Below, one piece after another: positions 33,150-43,727 of a stretch of DNA of 64,000 nucleotides. Position 1 is the first letter of the stretch. Each line of letters begins with the position of its first letter. Origin of the DNA: Chrysogorgia sp. JL179-B06. Lineage: Eukaryota > Cnidaria > Anthozoa > Scleralcyonacea > Chrysogorgiidae. The stretch is taken from positions 1,635,501-1,699,500 of the forward strand of contig JAYKKM010000310.1 in assembly GCA_035772405.1 (NCBI GenBank), given 5' to 3'. The position numbers and the translations under genes were made by a program. Below the pieces are notes generated by a model, which worked only from the letters and a program-made list of their open reading frames with translations, made no database searches and was not told the origin of the DNA.

Positions 33150-35330
33150 GATTTGCCAATCGAATGGACTTTATAGAAAACACTACATGTATCTCTGAGA
33201 GCCTTTAAACTATCAAGCTTGTGTTGTTCTGAATTTCATTGTTTCATAATTAGACATCAAACTAAATAACTAAATAACTCAAAGTGTTTACTTTTTTGGG
33301 TGCATTATTATATCAACCTGCAATGATTAAGATTTGGTTCATATGTAAAGGCCGGATCCTCACTGTGATGTCACACTGTATAATAACTTACTGAAAATGC
33401 ATGTATATATATCTTTGGGATTATTCAATCAAAGCACTCAAAACTCAAAGCGTACAAAAAGTATCTCACTGCTGACAATTAAGCATTTTGAGGCTGCTAC
33501 ATAACGTGTCTAGCAGGTTTTGCTATATATAATACAGGGCATCATTTTTCACATTATTATAAATTCTAGTTAATATTTGTTACTATTATTAAGTTACAAC
33601 ATTATTTGTTACTATTATTATTAAGCAAAAACTTGAGTAAAAAAGTGCCAACAATTTGCCTGTTATGCATTTTGAAACATTTTTCTATACCGTTTATAAT
33701 ATATCCCACTCAAAACCCCTTTGGAAGTAAGTTGTATAATCCCAGGGCATATAAACAGATTATATGGCATATATCTTCTTCTGTTCAGGTTTATAAACAT
33801 TATATACCGCACCTTCAAAAAATACTCTGAACACATTTGCTTAGTTTTTAATGTATCGGGACCCTGCTCCTTTATCAAAATGACACATTAGTTACAAAAG
33901 TGAAGCCCTATTTATAACAGATTACAAGATGACGATATTCAAAAAAATTCTCTCAGGTTCAGTTCCATGGGAATAAAGCTCTTTAATTTATATGTCCAGA
34001 ATCATATTTTATTGCCCCTGCAATTTAAAAAAATGCACATATAAATGCTCTTGTGGTGCATGCCCAATTAGTGTGTTGCCAGATTTGTTGATGAAGGTAA
34101 TACTTTTAGTTCGAGTGATCACACATTATATTAATTTTACATTTGATTGTTTGTTTGTAAGAAATGTAATAAAATCTATGTTAATAAAATCTTCTTTATA
34201 TATCCTTCAGAAAGCACTTCAACAAGAGTAGCTTAAATATATATATAAAACCGGCATTGCATATGTAGTTCTATTCCAAGGACAAAAGTGTTTCCCCAGA
34301 AACACTAAGTGGAGGCCAGGCCAGGCATAACATGTGTATGTCTATAAACCTGTACAATGCATGTTTACACTACTCAAATGTACAAATGCCTTTATGCCCA
34401 TACAAAAATTAAAAGCACAACATTGTCATTGATGCAATGCATTACAGTAAATTACATCACATTATCACCACATTGATCAAGGGTGCACTTCACCTGCTTG
34501 TTGGTTGAGCTGACACATCCATGCAATATATCTAGTATTATAAAATAATCGGAAGTAAATGAGCGACAACACGCTGTCTGATTGAGATAAAAAACCGTGT
34601 CATTATATTGTCATTTGTCAATATTAAAGCACAGCTAAGTTGACGTGTTGGTGTTATTTTATAAAAGGAATAAAAAACTTTGTCTTGTGTGATTATCGAG
34701 TTATAATGGCACTCGAGAAGTTAGTAAAACACAGTGGCGAAGCTGGTCGTAGCAACTGGTCATGTGAATATGTAAATGTTTCAAAATTTGCATGCCGTAC
34801 GATGAAATGATAACCTAATATCATCAAAACCCTAAACCTAACCCTAAATCTAGCCAAATTACTAACCCTAACCAAAAAAACTATGCAGAAAAGGCAAATT
34901 AATTGCTCAACACAGACTCGCAGTGTACTATTATTACCATTATTTGAGAAATTATTAATTTATTTACCTTTATTTGTGTCTGTTCTTGCCCGTCAACACT
35001 GCAGTCTACAATCACGGCTTGAAATCACCTGATAAAGTCTGTATAATTTGATGCTTTAGTCCAGAGGTTCTGCAACTTCTAGTACGCCGCCCGTCCGCTC
35101 CGAAACCCAAAGCCGCCCCCCCCCCAAAAAAAACGCTTTCGGTTTTCGGGGGGGGGCGGTGGCATAAAGGTACGTTTGTCGCGCTGACGTCAATTTAAAT
35201 TTAAACGCCAAATGTAACCACCAAAAAGCCGTTTATAGTACGTACGTCCCAATCACAATTCCTAACCCTAATAATCCTAACTTAACCCCTTGGACTGCCA
35301 AATTATCCCTCTCTAACCCCAATTTTCCTT
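33150..35330. other. 2.2-kb gene-free stretch inside the element
   Basis: No virus-like gene is recognised and the base composition resembles the host flanks rather than the T/A-run-rich viral genes. It contains a palindromic catgcatgtata(ta)n area, ccctaaacctaaccctaaat-type telomere-like words (34,825-34,875 and 35,262-35,290), and a C10/G9 inverted tract (35,117-35,157). A TATA-like ttataaaagg followed by a short ATG frame at 34,706-34,810 (MALEKLVKHSGEAGRSNWSC) may be a remnant gene. It is probably one or more insertions; ends were not found. Confidence 0.4.
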
Positions 35331-35337
35331 TGTTACC

Positions 35338-35838
35338 ATGGCAACAATAAAGGATCGTTTACCATACATACAAATATATATATATTCCGACATAAAGGCT
35401 ACTTTCACTTCCCCTTGCATAAAAAAGCGCGGGAAAAAAATTCCGTCGAGATTATCACCCTCGGCCCTGGGCGGCGCTTCGCGCCGCCGGGCGAGGGGAT
35501 TAAGTTATTTATTTCGTAATGTTTTTCCCCCGAATGCTATTATCGGGTATAAAGGTGGTGATAAAGAATCGTCTTTAGTTAAAACACTTGAAGAAAAAAC
35601 TATTTTACATTGTGTTAATCTTGAATTTTTTGGAATTGAGAAGTACGATTATTTACTTTCGTTTTATAATCTTAAACCCAGAAATTGTTGGTATCATACT
35701 AGCGAACCAACATGTTTATTGTATCATTGTAGTTTGTTTGAATGTCTTTTATTTGCGGCATGTTTGTTTCGTAAATTAGAAGAGGAGGATAATGAACGAT
35801 CTGTACTCTCTATGTATGATAAGGAATTTAATTTTTAA
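35338..35838 (+). CDS. Hypothetical protein, up to 166 aa, GC hairpin in its 5' part
   Basis: ATG at 35338 (MATIKDRLPYIQIYIYSDIK). The first third looks unlike viral coding DNA, while from LSYLFRNVFPPNAIIGYKGG onward codon use matches the neighbours (EKYDYLLSFYNLKPRNCWYH, CSLFECLLFAACLFRKLEEE). The true protein may begin later, or the 5' part may be a foreign insertion fused in frame. No family is recognised. Confidence 0.4.
   Translation: MATIKDRLPYIQIYIYSDIKATFTSPCIKKRGKKIPSRLSPSALGGASRRRARGLSYLFRNVFPPNAIIGYKGGDKESSLVKTLEEKTILHCVNLEFFGIEKYDYLLSFYNLKPRNCWYHTSEPTCLLYHCSLFECLLFAACLFRKLEEEDNERSVLSMYDKEFNF
35458..35498. repeat. GC-rich hairpin in an AT-rich element
   Basis: ccctcggccctgggcggcgc ttc gcgccgccgggcgagggg folds into a stem of about 18 bp with small bulges. 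It stands out sharply from the surrounding composition. It could be a terminator-like structure, a packaging signal or part of a small inserted repeat. Confidence 0.7.
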
Positions 35839-35910
35839 AATTTATTCTCCTGAAAATTTCACCTAAATAAAAAAATACTGTCTTTTGATTTAAAAAAAAT
35901 CAAAAAAATA

Positions 35911-36168
35911 TTGAATGTATTTTCCTTTTTATTTTTAGAAACACAAAGATTGTTTAAAAAATTATCAAAAGTACATTTAAGAAATGTTTATATTTTAAAA
36001 ATAAAACGTACATTAGAACGTTATTATTTTGTTAATGATGTACATGTTGTCAAAAACACTATTTTTGTAAAAATAGGAGAGAGAAGTTTTAACAAAAATA
36101 AGATGATCATAGAAACTCTTTGTACATTTAAATATATAAAAAATGATATCATTCTACGTATAGTATAA
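35911..36168 (+). CDS. Possible small accessory-family protein
   Basis: The open frame of about 85 codons lacks an early ATG (TTG at 35911). LRNVYILKIKRT, KNTIFVKIGERS and the end KYIKNDIILRIV loosely follow the accessory-family pattern (YIL strand, internal strand, final I-x-K-x-I/V-x-L). It could be a decayed member or a chance frame. AATAAA follows the stop. Confidence 0.3.
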   Translation: MNVFSFLFLETQRLFKKLSKVHLRNVYILKIKRTLERYYFVNDVHVVKNTIFVKIGERSFNKNKMIIETLCTFKYIKNDIILRIV

Positions 36169-36208
36169 ATAAAATGTTCTTATTTTTTTTCTCTTATTGG
36201 CATTAAAA

Positions 36209-36889
36209 ATGAGTCAGAACAAAATCATCCATCAAAGTGAACGTTTTTGGCTTTTGAATCCAAGAAAAAATGCAACAGTTGCTTTAAAATCAGCAAAAAA
36301 TCTATATGAGTTTCAAGAAGTGTCTTGGATACGGGGTGTAATACCAACGAGTTTTCTTGACGGTTATAAAATTAAAACAAATATTCGAAAGGCAGGTGAA
36401 TTTACTGATTTTTCATTGACATTTAGTGACCATAGAAAATTTCAAACAGATACACAGAATTATCTTACGGGAGAATTAGAAGCAAGAAAAAAAAATTGGT
36501 ATAAACGAAAAATAATTCATAGTATTGATGTAAAACTTAAAAATAATATTCTTGAAAAATATCACGATGCATTAGGATGGAGTATTGTTCAAGTTAAAAA
36601 AGAGATATTCGAAGAGAGTGAGTTAGGATCAAATATTGGACAATCTAGTAAATATTATTTTGCTCCTAATCAATTGTTTATTGATCCTGAGAAAAATTTC
36701 TTTAACGATGATAAACGTTTTTTAGATTTAGCTTATAATTTACCCGCTGACGAAGATTTTATATTGATTCAAAACATACAATTTATAGATGATAATTTTT
36801 TTAATAAATATGGTATTAAAATTGGTGAAGCTGATAAACCCTATATTGAATACGATATTTCTATTGTTTATTCCGATGGATATACGTAG
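36209..36889 (+). CDS. Hypothetical protein, 226 aa
   Basis: Start chosen at MSQNKIIHQSERFWLLNPRK, because it has the best upstream spacing. Features are WIRGVIPTSFLDGYKIKTNI, LEARKKNWYKRKIIHSIDVK and a beta-rich end (DFILIQNIQFIDDNFFNKYG, EYDISIVYSDGYT). It is an intact, well-conserved-looking reading frame next to the replication genes on the same strand. The beta-rich C-terminus could be a capsid- or receptor-type fold, but that is a guess. No family is recognised. Confidence 0.65.
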   Translation: MSQNKIIHQSERFWLLNPRKNATVALKSAKNLYEFQEVSWIRGVIPTSFLDGYKIKTNIRKAGEFTDFSLTFSDHRKFQTDTQNYLTGELEARKKNWYKRKIIHSIDVKLKNNILEKYHDALGWSIVQVKKEIFEESELGSNIGQSSKYYFAPNQLFIDPEKNFFNDDKRFLDLAYNLPADEDFILIQNIQFIDDNFFNKYGIKIGEADKPYIEYDISIVYSDGYT

Positions 36890-36940
36890 ATATATCCCTA
36901 TATAAAGATCGTTTTTTCAAGATGGTCGTGTGTAAGTGTC

Positions 36941-37531
36941 ATGGCTATTTTTCAGAGAGTACTAAATCAAGAGGGATATAAGATTTATCACGATTTAACA
37001 CAATACAGTTATGTGGAATCCGTTTTTTTTTGGCAATTAGTAGGAAGTGTGGAAGTTGGGAAATCAAGATATCATCTACTAATATCTATAGCTGATTATG
37101 AAAAATATTTATGGTATAAATTTATACTGGAAGTAGAATGTTCAAAAAATCCCCAGATGTGGATTATACATCATGAGGAACACGCAATTCCAGAAGAATG
37201 TTATGAATTTCTTCGTAAAATATGTGAAGTATGGAAAGACCGACTCCCACGTATCAGCGACAAAGGAATTGGAGAATATTTAAAGATACTAGATTACGAT
37301 AGAAAACATTGTTTTACTTATGAGTGCTTTAGGAGTATTATAGCATTATATTATGATTTTTTTGTTTATAATAAAACTATAAAATACTCTTGTAAAAAAT
37401 GTACAGGGGTATGCGAATGTAATGGGGATTACCCTAATTTCACCAGTGTAAATTTTAATGAAATAAGAGGTTGTAATGTAGAAAAATATTCAATGGACAA
37501 TATCCTTTTATGTAACGAAATAATACAATGA
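36941..37531 (+). CDS. Hypothetical protein, 196 aa, Cys cluster
   Basis: MAIFQRVLNQEGYKIYHDLT, then a helical middle (CYEFLRKICEVWKDRLPRIS) and a Cys-rich segment CKKCTGVCEC at about residues 149-158, a plausible zinc-binding knuckle. It is transcribed with the 36,209 gene; its ATG follows 51 bp after that stop. It converges on the minus-strand core/SET genes. No family is recognised. Confidence 0.6.
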   Translation: MAIFQRVLNQEGYKIYHDLTQYSYVESVFFWQLVGSVEVGKSRYHLLISIADYEKYLWYKFILEVECSKNPQMWIIHHEEHAIPEECYEFLRKICEVWKDRLPRISDKGIGEYLKILDYDRKHCFTYECFRSIIALYYDFFVYNKTIKYSCKKCTGVCECNGDYPNFTSVNFNEIRGCNVEKYSMDNILLCNEIIQ

Positions 37532-37553
37532 ATGTATTTTTTTTATTTGAAAA

Positions 37554-37838
37554 TTAATACATTAAAAACTTTTCAACATGGTTTCTGGGCTTATGATATA
37601 CAAGTCCTCCTTTTTGAAAACGTCTTTTGATTTTTTTCGTTCCTAGTTTTGCAATAATTTTTACTACATTAGCTTTTTTTTTAAGCTCTTTTTTAAAATC
37701 GTTTATAAAAAGTTTGCCGTATTTATTGACTGTTTTATTTCCTCCACGTTGCCTTTTTTTTCCTTTAAAAATACCTCCACGTTGCCTTTTTTCCCCCTTA
37801 AAATCACCACCTCGTAACTCTCTTATTCTTCCTACCAT
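37554..37838 (-). CDS. Basic core (pX/pVI-like) protein with xGG cleavage sites
   Basis: Start chosen at MVGRIRELRGGDFKGEKRQR. Four [LQ]-x-G-G sites occur (ELRGG-D, RQRGG-I, RQRGG-N, FQKGG-L), matching the adenovirus-type protease consensus [MILNQ]-x-G-G. The rest is Lys/Arg-rich (DFKKELKKKANVVKIIAKLG). Adenovirus core and pVI precursors have this design, so this is probably a DNA-condensing or membrane-active virion peptide processed by the element's protease. The start overlaps the end of the SET gene. Confidence 0.6.
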   Translation of the reverse strand: MVGRIRELRGGDFKGEKRQRGGIFKGKKRQRGGNKTVNKYGKLFINDFKKELKKKANVVKIIAKLGTKKIKRRFQKGGLVYHKPRNHVEKFLMY

Positions 37839-38376
37839 TGTTATGAAGGTTGTTATCACCATAGTCTGCAAAAATTTCCTCATGGGGTTTCATATGTTTT
37901 ATACTTTCTAAATGCATTTTTTTATTATTGGGGTCGTAAACAAAATCGGAATTATTTTTATATATAGAACCGGTTTTCCCATTATTCGCATAACGTGCTG
38001 CTGCGTGAGTTGTCAAATAGGCATCGATACAAGTGTTTGCATCGTTACAAATACTATATACAGCATTAGTGTTTTTACCATATTTACGATCCAATTTGGC
38101 TTGTGTTGTTTTTTCTCCCGTGTAATAAGAAATATTACGATCGGGTTTAAAAGGTTTTTTCCATGCAAATAATCCTTCACCAGCATTGGGGATATTTGAT
38201 TTCTTGAAACGTAAGTTATTTTGTTTTGCTAAATGAATCCAACATTTTTTTGTTTTTGCTGTTCGTTTACGACATCTTATTTTTTTTAGGGTATTACTTC
38301 TACATTGAAGAACGTGACGTATACTTTGAGATTTATCAGTGTTCCGTTTTTTTCGAGCTAACTTAATTCTTACCAT
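37804..38376 (-). CDS. SET-domain protein (candidate lysine methyltransferase)
   Basis: 190 residues. The basic N-terminus (residues 1-55, many Lys/Arg and three Cys) is followed by a compact SET domain: RFKKSNIPNAGEGLFAWK (SET start), ISYYTGEKTT, then YLTTHAAARYANNGKTGS at the N-H-S-C position and EEIFADYGDNN with the catalytic-type Tyr. The canonical RFxNHSC is replaced by ARYANNG, so cofactor binding may differ. Small viral SET proteins methylate histones or viral proteins. A role in host chromatin or its own basic core protein, encoded next door, is inference. It overlaps both neighbours, so an operon-like transcript is likely. Confidence 0.75.
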   Translation of the reverse strand: MVRIKLARKKRNTDKSQSIRHVLQCRSNTLKKIRCRKRTAKTKKCWIHLAKQNNLRFKKSNIPNAGEGLFAWKKPFKPDRNISYYTGEKTTQAKLDRKYGKNTNAVYSICNDANTCIDAYLTTHAAARYANNGKTGSIYKNNSDFVYDPNNKKMHLESIKHMKPHEEIFADYGDNNLHNNGRKNKRVTRW

Positions 38377-38696
38377 TTTTTTTTAAATATAGTTTTTATT
38401 CCTAAATAATCATTATTTTTTTCATGTGTCTGAATAAATTTTACCAAACATTCTACTTTATAGATAAAAGCTTCGGGACAGTTGTATATTTCTTTTTTTA
38501 ATTCTGTTATTCTTTGTTTTAAAATCTTTGATGAAATAGGTATTATCTTTTCTTTATCTTCTGTAAAATTTAGTAAACATTCCTTTAAAAGATACGGCGT
38601 AAATAATATTGAAGGATCATTATCTTGAATTTCATACCCGATATAAGGTGAGTTAGACGTTTGTAAATATATTTCAATATAAACAATTTCACTCAT
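38370..38696 (-). CDS. Hypothetical protein, 108 aa
   Basis: MSEIVYIEIYLQTSNSPYIG followed by a helical, charged C-terminal half (LKQRITELKKEIYNCPEAFI). It is upstream of and overlapping (7 bp) the SET gene, so the two are probably co-transcribed. It diverges from the polymerase transcript. No family is recognised. Confidence 0.55.
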   Translation of the reverse strand: MSEIVYIEIYLQTSNSPYIGYEIQDNDPSILFTPYLLKECLLNFTEDKEKIIPISSKILKQRITELKKEIYNCPEAFIYKVECLVKFIQTHEKNNDYLGIKTIFKKKW

Positions 38697-38737
38697 ATTT
38701 TTTTTTATTCTCTTTTTTTTGTTTTAGTTTTTTTTAA

Positions 38738-38908
38738 ATGGGTTCTTTATTATCAAAAAAAATCCCTCCTATACTTACGTTGACATGTATTAATATACAG
38801 GATTCATACGATGTTACTATTGATCGTGTTGATGGTGAAGACGAAAACATAAATAAAAATAAAACGGCGTGTTTTTCTTGTTTTAGAAAAAAAAAAGAAG
38901 ATGGATGA
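38738..38908 (+). CDS. 56-aa protein with N-myristoylation signal
   Basis: ATG-GGT: MGSLLSKKIPPILTLTCINI, ending ACFSCFRKKKEDG. Gly2 with Ser6 and Lys7-Lys8 is a classic N-myristoyl context, and CFSCF near the basic C-terminus is a plausible palmitoylation or membrane patch. The reading frame overlaps the polymerase start by 8 bp. It would be a peripheral membrane protein. The function is unknown; the motif is seen, the modification inferred. Confidence 0.55.
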   Translation: MGSLLSKKIPPILTLTCINIQDSYDVTIDRVDGEDENINKNKTACFSCFRKKKEDG

Positions 38909-41900
38909 TGATCAGAAAAAATTAAAATATAGTCAAAAAGATATAGATAAAATTGTAAGTTTATTTAATAAGAAAAAAGAAAGTAAGAAAAATGAAAAAA
39001 TGGACGATTATTTTTCTGTTAATCATATAGAAACTATTAGTAGAGAAAAATTTAAAGTCACTGAACAACATTTTTCATTGAATGTTTCACGGGAAAAAAC
39101 GGTTAATTTTATTAGTTTTATTCAATCGTTATCGTTGGTTTTTTCTTATTTAATTAACATTGCACGGTCAAATGTAAAAAGTGATGATGATTATGTTAGA
39201 TTTATCTTTAGTAATGCTCCAAAAAGTTTTTTCTCTACAGCCGTTTTACCCGTGAAAGATTTTGACGTTAAATATTTCTTAAATATTATGGAAAAATTTA
39301 TGCAGAGTAATAAAGAAATAATAGCTAATGGTTGGAATAGTAAGGTAATAGTTCAAACTTTTCCCGCAGGAATAAGTACAAATAAAAAAAAAAATAGTGT
39401 ACTAAGGAAAAAAAGTATTTATAATAGTTTGAATAAGGGAAATGCTACAGATAAAGGCAGTGTGAAAAGTAATGTAAAAAAATATGGTCGTAAATTTCGC
39501 ACGGGTGTATTTTATATTCTTAGCCATGTATTATTTCGTACAGTGAAAGATTGTTGTTTTGCTTTAGCAATATTAGTGGGTTTATCATTTTTAAAACAAG
39601 ACTATAAATATGGTATAATGAAAAGAAAACCAAATAAACCCGTTGATGATTTATTTACGTGTGAAGAAATTCGAAATGTATATCGGGAATGTGGGATCCC
39701 CGAGGGTAATGTTGATGCTACACAGTTTAATTTTGTATATAATAATTATTTAAAAAAACAGGGTGTTGATTTGTTAGTGTATGCTGACACTCATTCCGAT
39801 AATATAATTTATGATTCACGAACTGATAGTGAAGGTAATCTTATTAAATTGACTAATGAAATTGTATGTTTATGGTTAAATAATAATCATTACGATGTAG
39901 TCTTAAGCATAAAGGAATTTTCTAAACTCAGCACCAGTTCTTTTTGTGTTAAATGTATGAGTTATTTTACACGCCATGAATATGTCGATAATCACCTATG
40001 TACTACAAATAACTTAACTTGTTTACGATGTTATAAATATCCGAATAATTGTAAAGATAAAAATAATAAATTTATTTGTAGCAGTTGTGATATAATTTTT
40101 TATGATGAAAATTGTTTTACAAATCATTTAACAAATACAATTTTTAAACCCTCTCATAGTAATTATAACCGTTTAACACCTTGTCAATATTTGTTTTATT
40201 GTAAAACCTGTAACAAAATTTGTCCTCGATTCTTTTTCATTTTTTCTAATAAAACAGTTAAACATGATTGTAGCAAACGATTTTGTTTTCATTGTGATAA
40301 ATACATGAAACAACCTCATTTTTGTTATGTGAAACCCATTTCACTTGAATATAAAAAGGGGGAAGAAAGTGAACCCACTTTATTTTTTTTTGATTTTGAA
40401 ACAAAAGTAACCGAAACTAAATTGCTCGTACCGTTTTATTGTATCGTCCAAAAGGTATGTAAAAAATGTCAACATATTGAATTTAAAAAAACAAAAATAT
40501 TTGAAAAAAAGGATCAAGAAATTATCGATAATACTATTGAAAAAGTTAGTTGTTGTGGGAATAGGCAATTTATTTTTGATAACAATGTTATTGAAACTTT
40601 ATGTGAATTTATGTTTGAACAAAGAAATTCCGTTTGGATAGCTCATAACGGGGGTAGATTTGATACTATTTTTATTTTAAAATATCTTTTAGAAATAAAA
40701 CAGATAATACCGAATACTATAATGAACGGTACTAAAATAATGAGTTTAATAATTAAAGAACAAAATATTAGAATCCTCGATAGTTATTTGTTTTTTAGTA
40801 TGAAATTAGCGGATATTCCGAAAGCAATGGATCTTCAAGGGGAATGTAAGGGATTTCATCCTTATGAATTTTACGATTTAACTTATGAGGGTGAAATTGT
40901 AGATCGGAAATTTTTTGATACGAAACATATGAATACAGCAACACTTAATGAATTTGAAAAATGGTATTTAGAAAAAAAGAAAGAGAAATATATATTTCGT
41001 AAAGAGATTTATTATTATTGTTGTAGTGATGTAGATATTTTAAGAAAGGGGTGTGTTAAATTTTCTACAATGATCGCTACCATCGGTCATATCACCCCCT
41101 TTTATGCAAAGAATTGTATTACGATTGCTAGTTTAGCTTTGAAAGTGTAGACTTAATTTTTTTTAAAAAAATTGTGTAGGAATTATTCCTGCTTCGGGGT
41201 ATAGGGGGGGTGTAAAACAGAGTTTAATTGCTATTGATTGGTTAGATGAAATTAATCGAGAATTAGGAGGAAATTTAGAATATATCTGTTCACAAAATGG
41301 TGAGAAAAAATTCTAGGACGTTTTGTCGATGGTTTTTATAATGAAACGATACATCAATTTCATGGTTGTTTTTATCACGGATGTCCCAAATGTTTTGACC
41401 CCTATGTATTAAACGTTCTTACAAACGAAAAATTTAGTAATTTATATGCAAATACGCAACGTTTTTCTTGGACAATACAAAATGCCGGTTACAAATTAAT
41501 CGAGATGTGGGAATGTGATTATTTAGAAGAAAAAAAATATACACAGAAACAATTAATTGAAAAGAAAAGAAAATTTTATCCGTTTACTCCTTTAACACCA
41601 CATGACGCATTATATGGGGGACGAACTTCCCCCGTATGTTTATTTAAAGAAACAAAACCCAACGAACGAATAAGTTACGTAGATTTTACATCGCTATACC
41701 CTTATGTACAAAAAAATTATGATTTTCCCGTTGGTCATCCTACTCTTTTTCTGGGGAAAGATTGTAATAAAATAAAAATCAAGGACATATTTGGTTTAGT
41801 AAAATGTTGTATTTCACCTCCTCGAAATATTTACTTTCCTGTTTTACCTGTTAGAATAGATGGGAAATTATTATTTCCATTATGTTATAAATGTGCTGTG

Positions 41901-42950
41901 GATAAATGTAATAAATGTGAACATAATGAAAGCGATCGATACTTGACGGGTACTTGGACTAGTGTTGAGATTAATGTTGCTATAGATAAGGGATATAAAA
42001 TAATAGCTCTTTACGAAATATATCATTTTGAACGCAAAGAAAAAATCTTTTCACAATACGTAAATCAATTTTTAAAAATCAAACAAGAATCTTCAGGAAT
42101 TCCTACGGATTGTTTGAACGCAGATGGAAGTAAAAATGATGATAAAATTAAACAGTATTGTAATGATTATTTAAAAAATGAAAATGTTTTTTTAGATAAA
42201 GACAAAATAGAGAAAAATCCCGGATTAAGAACTATTGCAAAAACATTTTTAAATTCGTTATGGGGAAAATTTGCCCAAAACGAAAATAATACACAAGTGT
42301 GTTTTTTAAACGATTATGAAGAATTATTAAATATCGCCAATGATAAAAGTAAAAAATTAACATCGATGGAATTTATAAACGAAACATTATTACGTTGTAC
42401 ATATGAAAAAATTGATGATGCAACAACCCCTCTAAAAACGGGGAATGTAATCATTGCATGTTTTGTTACTGCATATGCACGTTTGAAATTATACGAGTTA
42501 CTCGTTAAATTAGATGATCGCGTTTTATATTTTGATACAGATTCTGTTATTTATATATCTGATGAAAATAATTATACTGATGTTAAAACGGGAAATTATT
42601 TAGGAGATTTAACGAATGAATTAAATGAAAATGAATGGATAACAAATTTTTGTTCAACGGGTCCAAAATGTTACGCGTATATAACTAATTTAAATCAGGA
42701 ATGTATTCATGTCAAAGGTTTTACTTTAAAAAATGAAACAATAAAAGAAAAATTGAATTTTCTATCCTTGACACAATGTGTTAAAAATCAAGATCAGATC
42801 ATCGAAATTAAATATCACAATAAAATATGTAAAGATAAACTTAATCATATTTTTATTGAGGATGAAATAAAAAAATTTTCATTTACATTTAATAAACGTG
42901 TTGTTAAAAATAATTTTAATACGATTCCGTTTGGATTTTTAGATAACTGA
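38901..42950 (+). CDS. polB: Protein-primed family B DNA polymerase (frameshifted)
   Basis: The N-terminal region carries a Cys/His zinc cluster (CVKCMSYFTRHEYVDNHLC, residues about 350-370). Exonuclease motifs follow: FDFET (about 40,390), AHNGGRFD (about 40,640) and YYCCSDVD (about 41,020). After a break come the palm motifs: YVDFTSLYP (about 41,680), KTFLNSLWGKFAQ (about 42,240) and FDTDSV (about 42,530). Together they define a Polinton-type polB with 3'-5' proofreading. The long frames 38,901-41,150 and 41,505-42,950 are not continuous. Shifts occur near 41,150-41,175 (T8/A7 runs) and near 41,310 (A6), with clear polymerase sequence between them (VGIIPASGYRGG and LGRFVDGFYNE). It starts 8 bp inside the preceding small gene. 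Confidence 0.93.
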
Positions 42951-42951
42951 A

Positions 42952-43601
42952 ATGAACAATGTTTCATTACCATTTCAACACCCTTTTATGTTAACGTTAT
43001 GTGGTCCCAGTCAAAGTGGGAAAACATATTCGATATTACAATTATTGAAAAATATTAACACTATGATTACACCTACAATTGTTAAAATTGTTTATTTATC
43101 AACCTCTGTACGCTGAAATGGAAAAAGATATTAGTGTTGAATTTATCGATTGTCAAAAGGGTATTCCCCGCATTACAGATATACAAACGAATACCCGTGA
43201 AAATACTTTAATAATATTAGATGATCTCATGTTTAGTTGCAACATCATCAAAAGAAAATCTTGAAAGAATAGATAATATTGCAACTCAAGATGTCCATCA
43301 TCGTAATATTAGTGTTATTTTTACATGTCAAAATTTAACATATGGTAATGGTAAATTGCGAAATTTACGTGTCAATAGTCAATATTATGTTATGTTTAAA
43401 AATTTAAGCGATTATAATAATATGTATACGATATGTGATAATAAAAAAATTAATAGAAATAGATTTAATAAAGTATTAAGTGAAATTAATGAGAAACCCT
43501 ATGGTCATTTGGTATTTGATAATTGTAGAAAAGGGTATGAAAATTGTAGAATTAGAACCAATGTATTCCCACATGAATCAACGATAATCTATGATTTGTA
43601 A
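42952..43601 (+). CDS. Genome-packaging ATPase (FtsK-HerA type, frameshifted)
   Basis: It begins 2 bp after the polymerase stop. Walker A is GPSQSGKT (about 43,010). After a frame change near 43,085, QPLYAEMEKDISVEF leads to Walker B LIILDDLM (about 43,225). After another change near 43,235-43,255, the sensor-like part HHRNISVIFTCQNL follows, with a C-terminal domain ending HESTIIYDL. This is the A32-like ATPase that pumps DNA into Polinton/adintovirus capsids. At about 210 residues in total the length is normal. Three reading frames are needed in this copy. Confidence 0.88.
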
Positions 43602-43678
43602 ATAAATGTAAAAGGAAAAATAAAAATGTTTTTAAAAAAAATAAAAGAGTTGTTGAAAATCGTTTTTTTTTAAAAAAA

Positions 43679-43688
43679 GTATATATAG
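43679..43688 (+). promoter_or_regulatory. TATA box upstream of the basic core gene
   Basis: tatatatagt precedes the ATG at 43,728 by about 40 bp, after the ATPase stop and a T/A-run spacer. The same spacing of TATA-type boxes to ATG is seen before many genes of the element. Confidence 0.5.
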
Positions 43689-43727
43689 TAGGGGTGTGTA
43701 TATTGTGTATGAATTTTTTTTAAAAAC

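Noticed and set aside
33360..33440. CRISPR-like or phage-type arrays
   Set aside because: No regularly spaced direct repeats with unique spacers anywhere; the tandem arrays found are minisatellites or promoter repeats.
34825..35290. Telomere or chromosome end
   Set aside because: CCCTAA-type words are few, degenerate and interspersed; they look like parts of dispersed repeats rather than a telomeric array.
37627..37911. Plus-strand frames opposite the basic core and SET genes
   Set aside because: Shadows of the minus-strand genes; translations are hydrophobic strings from Lys-rich codons read backwards.
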